From Cryptomeria japonica (Eukaryota > Streptophyta > Pinopsida > Cupressales > Cupressaceae), in contig NC_081406.1 of NCBI RefSeq assembly GCF_030272615.1, forward strand, positions 144,267,041 through 144,331,040: a stretch of 64,000 bases of DNA, in the 5' to 3' direction. Every line of letters begins with the position of its first letter. The stretch's first letter is position 1. Below the pieces are notes generated by a model. That model saw only the letters and a program-made list of their open reading frames with translations, was not told where the DNA came from and searched no databases. A program made the translations under genes and the position numbers. This document shows, piece after piece, positions 56,260 to 64,000 of this stretch.

Positions 56260-59200
56260 GGAACGTTTATGAAAAACTTTTTCTCAATATTCCTTTTAGT
56301 AACTTTTGCAACTCTTTTCAAATATTAATATACCTACTATCCCTCAAGAAACATTTTTTCTTGTAATATATGATATATCCCTTGCTATATGAAGAAATGG
56401 AAAAGGCATACCCCCAATGTAGCTTCTGCTGTTTCTTCCACGGCAATAGTGCATTCTGTTTCTGTGATTACATAAAAGACTACAACATGTAAGTAAAACA
56501 AATAAAAATGAAAAAGTAAAGATACTTCTTTTTAATAATTAAATCTCTCTACTTTGCACTCAAATTTATCCCTATCGATATCATCAAACATGATGTTTGT
56601 GGATCTTTACCATGCATTTTGTATTGCCATGCTCATTTTTAGCACATGGGAACGCTTCCTCTAGCACAACACTTTGTTGACAATCTGTTTGGTTAATATC
56701 CTTCTTACCACCAACTTCACCCACCATATTGGTCCTATCTCCATTCGTCTTTCCTTCAGAATTTAATTAGAATTCATATAGATTGCAACACTAGCAATAA
56801 AAAAATTCTTAAAGGTATCCATTATGCAATAAGCCTAATACAAATAATTGCTAACTTGTTTGTAGTTGTACCTTTCATCTTCTTAAAGCTTGAAGTATTC
56901 TTTTTAATTTGCAGACGTCTTTTACGTAACTCCTGAACAAACGAGATAGAATAGGCAATCAGAAAGATGATGTACGTTTCCCATCATTTACAAGCACAGT
57001 GAAAGGTTAGCAAGTTCACCCCTAGATGCAGCATGCGAAGACAGAAAAAAGGTATTAAAATTCCAACAATATCATAATATTTAAGCCAAGTAGCATCGAT
57101 CATTGGTGACATCAGTTTTAGACTGAGGCAAAATATCAACATTTCCACACAGCAGCATAATTGTAAGCTAAATCATAAGGTTCATTGTCCAAGTTCACAT
57201 TTAGAAATAATAAAATTTGAAACAAGTTCACCAGCTGATAAAAGTCAGAAAAGGCACACAATAGGTTCAAAGAGTATAAAATTATAAATTGGCTTTTTTT
57301 TTTTAACAAAATAAAAAATAAGTGTTACAAGAATGTCAAAATATCAATATCCCCAAATAATGAAAATAATAAATGATCCAAACAGGTCTTAAGAAACTAG
57401 AAAAATAAAAACATAAATATTCACATTTTCTAAATTCATATTTGTTTAATACAGATGTATATACTTATTAATATTCATAATGATATTTATATTTTTATTA
57501 CTAATGATGATGACAATGGTGATGCCTAACATCCTTACACCAAACTGGTCTGTACCACTTTTGGACTCACTTATAAATATTTAGCAGATGCCAGTTATTC
57601 GTAATTTACTAGAAATTATAAGAACCACCTCTCAATTGCAACTATTTTTTTTATTTTTTTTATTCGAAACAAGTACCAACTTAATGGACCAAGCATCTTT
57701 GTTCTATCTTAGAAGCGCCAACTTCATAGTTTCTTCAATCACTGTGGTGGCAACAACTCTATGCCACCACTTATGCTTACACTTGAGGGTGCTAAGCTCG
57801 TGATGTCATATGTCACATATACACAATGATTAGCTCTAAAATATATCACAAACACACAATGACTAGCTCCAACATACATCTCATATACGCAATGACAGGC
57901 TCCAGCATACATCATGTATACATAGTGACACAATCCAGCATACATCACATATACACAATGACTGGCTCCAGCATACATCACAAATACACAATGACTAGCC
58001 CATCCACAAGGACTAACACACACTTGCTGATGGTACATAGGATCAACTTCCTAATGACCATTCACCCAAGGTGTAACCTACATTTGATAATTTAAGATAT
58101 CAATTCCACATTAGGATATGCCAAAACTATACTATGAGGTTGGTCCAATTTATTATCTACCTATTCTTCATTTGAAAGTCTCTTTTCGTTCCATTCAATT
58201 GGACAGCTAAGAAAACAAGGTGAGCCATCGCCTGCATGGCTTTGGCCTTAAGGCCCACATTCCACTAGTAGAAATTATCCAACCCTCTAGCATATACACA
58301 GGAGATCCATCGTTTGCACACCGTTGGTCCTAAGGCCCACATGCTATTGGTGAAATCCATCCAAGCCTCTAGCGTAACACGGGATATACATCGACAACTC
58401 TAAAGCCTACATACTATTAACAAAATCCATCTCGCTATCCAAGTAGTACAGCTAACAGTCCACTACCAAAGCATGCTCCCTGACTACCATCAAGCTAGAG
58501 CATCGATAATCTTATCTTAGAGAGGTCCATAGGATTTATCCAGGGGGTGATCACTTCAGATGGAGAGTAATCATATTAGAGATATGCAACCTCTACTTAT
58601 GCCATCGTAAGGTCCTTACTCCATCTGTCTTGTGTTGTAAAAGTTAGCACCTATATCCAACTCAGCACTATAATTGAAAACGAGATTTCTAATTAGGAAT
58701 AAGCATATCACAATCAATTGAATTAGGAGCTTATACATAGTCATATAAGTCTAAGGTTAATTTTCACCAAAATGAAACATCACCTAGAACCAATACGAGA
58801 TGGCCTCTACTCAACACGTACCTAGTACCAAGTAGTCAAATCCATTCCCTTCATTTTGCTTACTATTTAGAAGCACATTATATATTAAAAATAAGTTATC
58901 AAGTTTTATTAACACATACATAACAAACTAATACCCATTTCAGCCTCAAACTGAAGTATATTGAAGAGGGAAGGTCAAATAAGTTAGGAACAACCCCAAC
59001 TTTGGAGTTATCCCCCACTAAACCCTCCCCCTACAAAATTGAGGTCACAGGGGCATCCTTCACCCAAGGACTGCATGCGTATCTGCTTCCAAACAAGATC
59101 AAAAGTCATATGTAGTTCTCATTACAAGATCTTCCAAGAGATGCATTTGCACAAGTTTCCCCATAATCAAGGTTTTGTTAATGTTTTTCTTCCATTATTA

Positions 59201-60360
59201 ACACTTAATAATAGGTACAAAAACATTTAACTATGCTCATCGTAAAGCTATACTAAGGAGCTTCCAACATGTAGGTCAAGATCTCAAGTTATACCTCACC
59301 ACAGTTATTATTCCTAATTGAATGTGAGAATCTCAAAACCCCCTTACACTTACACATCAAGGATATTGCACAACATTTCGTACCCTAATGATAATACCAC
59401 ATAGTTTATAACATAAGGTTCTATTTAGGCTTAGAACATGATAACATATATACAACGTGATTTGGTAATCTTAAATATCACAAGTCTATTGGTTCGCATA
59501 AACCCATTAGGTTAAACAAAGAGTTAGACTAGTTCCATACAACCTAACCATTTTTCTTAAGGGAATAAAATGTTAGTATCATTGGTGCCAACATTAATTA
59601 TTGTTATCTTATCAGACTGTGATTACATTAGTAAGTCTTGATTTTTAGTTATAAATATATATTGAACTCCATGAACCTTATTACCCACTTGTGACATCAA
59701 AGACTTCCAACTTAGGGTCAAGTATGGATTACCTTTGACTAATTTCCAACACACAATAGTAATCAAGGATATCATAGTCTTAAGGACATATGCCAAATTT
59801 CCCATGCTTAGTTGACCAACATTATTATGTCTAATAATTCCCCAACTTGAAAAGTTTACCAATCACATAGACCCCAACATAAGAGTATGCCACCATTTAG
59901 AGTTTCCCACCCAGGATGAAACACTACATTTATTAACGGCAATGTGTACGATAAATATTGTATCATCTTATGTTGAGGCCAATAAGGTAGAGGGTTACCA
60001 AATAAAAGTCAAGTCTCATTGTTGCCCAATAGTATTCCTTTTATTGATTCTCAACTATTAATAGTGCAAGTAATATTATGCAAGGAAAGCCAACCTTATT
60101 GCCATTGTATAGCATGCCTTATTATTGAAGGAGAGCAAAGCAAAATGATTTGATAATTATTATTGAGCATGTCAAAGCATATATACAGAGAGGTATTGTT
60201 GTGGTTTATACAACCGTTGAATAACAATAGTAACCACCAAGACTAACGACAGTAACTACAACGGAGTAGTTATGCCAATGGAATATTACTTATTACACCA
60301 ACATTCCCCCCCTTATTACATTGATCCTAAAAATATCAAATTCACCTTGCCCTAGTGACC
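56260..60360. other. Host DNA between units D and E
   Basis: 4.1 kb of AT-rich DNA with no supportable gene. It holds a minisatellite (57805-58010) and loosely repeated GGCCCACAT-type blocks of about 80-100 bp near 58225-58440. Open frames here are short or come from the repeats. Confidence 0.5.
57805..58010 (+). repeat. Minisatellite, about 36-bp unit
   Basis: Five or six copies of a unit like CATCACATATACACAATGAC followed by TGGCTCCAGCATA. The units differ by several bases each. Both strands give repeat-derived open frames that are not called as genes. Confidence 0.85.
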
Positions 60361-62914
60361 TGTTGTGACCTTTTTCACACATCACCCCATTGCAAATGGG
60401 GACCCCCTGTTTTTTCTTTTTAAGGTTTTTCTTTGGCATCGCAATTGCTAATCACCAGTCTTTTTACAATGAGGAGTTTGAGTTTTTGAGAAATCATCTC
60501 AACCTAAATAAAAAATTCATGGTCAAATCAATATTTGAACATTGTCAAAATGCTTAGAAGGTCTGAAGGACAAGGATCGCAATTGCTTTAGGTCATTTCT
60601 GACAACTTTCTATTTTTAGGAATTTTTGCTTTTCTTGCTTTTTTCTAAAAAAATAGAAAGTTTTGTTTTTGGCACTTTGGGCACAAACCAGGAAGCATCT
60701 TTTTCAGCTTGCTTTTTGCTTTTTTCTCCTTTTTTGAAAGTAGAACCTAGGTTTTGTTCCTTAGGTCATTCGGTCAGTGCCCATGTCTTCGAATTGAAAA
60801 ATTATGTCTCCAAGTGTAAAAAGCAGGGTAAAAACCCTAATTAGAGTTTTGTTCCAGAAGATCATTCCTCAAGCCATTTGATCAGTGCCTATGTCCTCAG
60901 AATTGAAAAATTATATCTCCAAGACTAAAAAGCAAGGTAAAAACCCTAGGTTAGGGTTTTGTTCTAGATGATCCAGGTAAAAACATGGTAGGTCAAGCAT
61001 GAACATGACAAGTTAAAACACCTGCATGGAAGATCAAAGTTCATGACATGAAGGTTAAAATTCGCTCAAGTATGGCCAGACCTTGATAAAGTCCGCCACC
61101 CTATGGCAAGACTAAGATAAGTCTGCCCAACTCCAAGGAAGATTGACTTAAAACCTATGAACTCTGCCCAAACACAAGCAAAGATGGCAAGACATTGGAC
61201 AAGTCCGCCCAGCCAAGATAGGATATGGCTAAACCTTCTTCAAGTCTACCCCTAGGAGATAAAAGATTAAAGCAAGATAAAGTGGAGAGGTAAAAAGCAT
61301 AACCAAAAGACTTGTCAAATCAAGATAATGTTCGCCCAGCTTGAGAAAAACTTGGAAAGGATGAAAGCATAGACGAATGAAAAAGCATGTCAGAAGGATG
61401 TCCAAACATCTTCCAAGTCCGCCTAGCCAAGGTTTGGACATCCAAGCATACTTCAAGTCCACTCAGGTTGGAAGACATGAAAGAGATGGCAAATAAACAT
61501 TGAAGTCCGTCCAAAGAGATGAAGGACATGGCAAGAAGGATATGTCAAGAATGAAGTAAAGTCTGCCTAGCAACTAGTGGAATATGTCCAAACATCTTCG
61601 AAGTTTGCCTTAGACATGGCATGAAAATCAAGAGAAAAACATGTTAAAAAGCAAAGTGCTTGGATGGCCAAACATTCCTAAAGTCTGCCTACATGAGAGA
61701 AAGATGGCAAAGTTGGAAGGCACAAGCAAGATGTCCAATCAACATCCAAGTCTGCCTCAAGAAGAGGGTTAAGATAGCTTACAAAATAAGAAATCTGCCA
61801 AGGGAAGTACATGTAGATGTCCAAACTCTCATGAAGTCCGCCATGCCACCATTGGCAAATGGCTTGGAAAATAGGAAGCTTTCCTAGAGCAAATTGGCAA
61901 AATAATGTGACAAGTTCGCCCATGGCTAAAGGGAAAAACAAATTTGACAAAGTAGCACATGAAATCAAGGGTCAAACAAATGAATAGGTTGGAAAATAAA
62001 AGTTTGACACATGAAAAATGGCTGTGTGGAATTTTCCACAACAAAAGAATCAAATTTTGACTAAGTGTTGGAGAAGAAACAGGAAGAAAGAAGAAGAACA
62101 AAGAGGAAATAAAGAGGAGATGAATAAAATTCGTGTCCAAAGGTGGAGTTTGTTCTACTTAGCACAAGCCACATTTAGAATTGAAGGAAGATACAAAGGC
62201 AAAGTGTGTCCGAGCATAGAGATGGCCAAAATCTTGACTAGGTGTTGAGGGGTCCACATGAAGATGCCACAAAATAAAATTGACTAGCCAAAATTTCGTT
62301 GTATGTGAGATACTTCACAGAAAAATTTCATATTACCTTCATTGTGGGGAAGGCACAGGGGAATTCTTCTCCAAAATTCAAGGCACTTGAAAGAGTTTCC
62401 AGGCATCAAGAAAAGTCTTCAGGGTTGGCAAAAATTCCAGACTTCTTGAAGGATTTCATCTCTTGAAGAGTCAAAGACAAGCTCCAATCAAGATCAATTG
62501 GTGGCAAGAAGAGCATTCCAAACAAAATTCCATACTTGACAATTTCTCAACACAATTAGGAGAATTCAAGGACGTTCAACAATAAAATTGTTCCAAGTTA
62601 GCATGTCCAGGTTCAACGGACCTGACTTATCCAGAAGCTTCTAGAAGGCACACTTCACAATGACATGTGGAATATTTTATTGTTTCTTCTACCTACCACG
62701 CCTATTTTCTACCTACCCTTGTTTCTTATTGAGCCACATGTCATGTTTGTGTGCTCACATATCCATTTAGCCTTGCCTATATAAGCAAGCTCATCTACAT
62801 TGTATGTAACAACTATTTTTTATCTATTGATGAGAATACAGTTTATTCTTGTCCTATATTTTGTCTCTCTATTTGTACATTTCATTGAGCTCTTGATCTT
62901 GGCAAAATCCCACA
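60361..62914 (+). repeat. Unit E: 5' LTR of the TGTTGTGAC family (2.55 kb)
   Basis: It starts with the family module TGTTGTGACC...CACACATCACCCCATTGC and is closely D-like for the first 500 bp, then has the telobox pair and a GTCCGCCC array (60020 downstream: about 61080-61925). It ends AAATCCCACA directly before a primer-binding site, so it is a 5' LTR. It lacks the U3 gene. The rest of the element lies beyond the window, so the LTR start cannot be confirmed from a 3' copy. The left flank TGACC (60356-60360) is the candidate target duplication. Confidence 0.7.
62774..62790 (+). promoter_or_regulatory. LTR TATA box, unit E
   Basis: CTATATAAG (62778-62786) lies within an inverted repeat CTTGC...GCAAG. 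It is about 130 bp before the LTR end, much closer than in A, B1 and B2, so R-U5 is short in E. Confidence 0.7.
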
Positions 62915-62927
62915 TGGTATCAGAGCC
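62915..62927 (+). promoter_or_regulatory. Primer-binding site (tRNA-iMet), unit E
   Basis: TGGTATCAGAGCC follows the CACA end of the LTR without a gap. It is the only primer-binding site attached to a member of this family in the window. Confidence 0.85.
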
Positions 62928-63169
62928 ATTGGAGCTTCATTGATTCATCTTTGAAAGGGATTTTTGCAACGTCAAGAGGCAGATCTGAGGAGCAGCATCT
63001 TTTGGAAGCATCCTAGACTAGATCCGACCTCGCCATTGCGTCCGAGTAACCATTTCCATGAATTTTGACTATAAAGTCGGCCTATTTTGGTGAAAGAAAA
63101 AATTTTGCCAATTTTGCTATATTTGTACGGATTTCGAAAAAAAATTGAAAAAAATATATATATGTTTTT

Positions 63170-63189
63170 GGGGGGTCCGCAGACCCCCC
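63170..63189 (+). other. Strong GC hairpin in the leader
   Basis: GGGGGGTC, loop CGCA, GACCCCCC: a perfect 8-bp stem with a 4-nt loop about 240 nt downstream of the primer-binding site. Retroelement leaders often carry dimerisation or packaging hairpins at this position; that role is an inference. Confidence 0.75.
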
Positions 63190-63479
63190 CGTGACCTACC
63201 GTACTGCAGGTTCCATCTGTTGTGACCGTACTTCTTCTAGCCACTGCAAACCCCATACATTGGCTGGCCCTCGCGACCTTCCAACATCCCCGCCGTGCTC
63301 TGCACCCCCGGATCTCACCGTCGACCGCTCCACCTCTCGCCGGACGGCTTCCTCCGCGAACCCTGCATGCCGCCTATCTCCGACCAGGGCCCTGCCGCTA
63401 CATCGGCAGCCACCTCCACAGTCGCCGGCCTCCCTGCCACGCGGGCCGCGTAGGCTGCCAACTATTGTCAGGACCCTCA

Positions 63480-63700
63480 TCGCCACGTCAGCCACGCATT
63501 CTGCCACGTGGCACATCCTAACAGCGCCATCATCTCCGCCACGTCAGCATATGACACGTCACTTGCCACATCACCTCCGCCACATCAGCAGTGCCACGTC
63601 ATCCTTTTCGTACTATACGGATGCCACGTAGGCGAGGAGGCTAAGTTTTGGCGACAGCTAGACGGCCATCAAATTTAGGCTCGCAATTTGTTGACGTCAT
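63480..63700 (+). promoter_or_regulatory. Cluster of ACGT-core motifs
   Basis: GCCACGTCA or close variants occur near 63482, 63502 (GCCACGTGGC, a perfect G-box palindrome), 63538, 63553, 63593 and 63622, with CCACATCA variants between, and TGACGTCA at 63692-63699. These are binding motifs of plant bZIP factors. They could act as an enhancer downstream of the start site. Confidence 0.55.
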
Positions 63701-64000
63701 CATTTTTGAAAAAATTTGTAGGCCCCTCATTGAGCTCTTTGATTTTGCAGTTCAACTTCAAATAGTCATATCTTGCTCATTTTGCTCCTTTTTTGGTGTA
63801 ATGTTTTTTGAAATGGGCTAGAATTTCATGTACTTTCTCGTGGTGCCATTATTTTCTTATTTTGATGAACAGATTTTTCAGAAATCTCAGTTTTTGGTGA
63901 TTGTACCTGTCCAATCCTCATTTTTGCAACTTTTGAGACTCTATTTGGGCTCATACGAACTCCTTTTCAAGTGTCATTTTTTTTAAAGTGCATAATTTTT

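Larger units (their letters stand above)
62928..64000 (+). other. Untranslated leader of element E
   Basis: No gag frame is recognisable before the window ends. The leader changes from AT-rich to strongly GC-rich (about 63165-63640) and back. It holds a hairpin at 63170-63189 and a cluster of ACGT-core motifs. Open frames at 63191-63631 and on the minus strand are products of the base composition. Confidence 0.55.

Noticed and set aside
57739-58095. Open frames on both strands over the minisatellite
   Set aside because: Both result from a repeat unit whose length is close to a multiple of three; nothing else supports coding.
63191-63631. 146-codon frame (and opposite frames) in the E leader
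   Set aside because: Pro/Ser/Arg-rich product of the GC-rich leader; several overlapping frames on both strands are open. No gag motif.

Overview
The window is repeat-dominated nuclear DNA from a plant with a large genome. The nested LTR retrotransposons, Helitron and LINE remnants, plant tRNA-iMet primer-binding sites and near absence of host genes would suit a conifer or other gymnosperm; that assignment is an inference, since no organellar or marker gene is present. I see no intact host protein-coding gene and no tRNA or rRNA gene. All family calls come from reading the sequence; no database was searched.

Layout. 1-5350: decayed DNA with a Helitron RepHel remnant (+) and a DUF4283-type LINE ORF1 remnant (-). 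5355-6006: a long inverted repeat. 6007-11903: a complete but inactivated Ty1/copia element (651-bp LTRs, TSD AGCAT), which has split the right arm of that inverted repeat. 11904-15300: decayed DNA. 15306-62914: mostly seven copies of one unusual LTR family, called here the TGTTGTGAC family: A (15306-22370, +), B1 (24869-29514, +), B2 (29567-34098, +), F (about 34640-39725, +, truncated), D (41397-56259, -, interrupted), C (42911-49831, -, nested in D) and E (60361-62914, +, a 5' LTR followed by a primer-binding site). A 1.5-kb solo LTR of another family (54445-55958) is also nested in D. Short host stretches separate these units.

Main observation. A, B1, B2 and C are bounded by TG...CA ends with perfect 5-bp target duplications (D's has one mismatch). 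Five copies (A, B1, B2, C, F) keep a strong TATA promoter 63-64 bp downstream of a palindromic telobox, about 0.8-0.9 kb before the 3' end in the complete units. E runs directly into a tRNA-iMet primer-binding site. The units therefore look like giant (solo) LTRs, not whole elements. In A, C, D and F the U3 part of this LTR carries a roughly 1,000-codon gene for a protein I do not recognise: a globular N-terminal domain, a basic linker, an IPDWL motif, a coiled coil and a helical C-terminus. B2 has lost the gene but keeps its upstream TATA box and leader; B1 has lost all three.

Upstream of the gene, A, B1 and B2 carry 40 copies in total of a 31-40 bp imperfect palindrome. They are spaced at either 165-168 or 175-177 bp, and paired stem bases change together between copies. 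C, D and E replace this block with a different short array around GGCGGACTTTG. A second structured region lies in the copia element between pol and the 3' LTR: a string of small hairpins, two of which have different stems but the same 8-nt loop. These are the parts of the window most worth following up.
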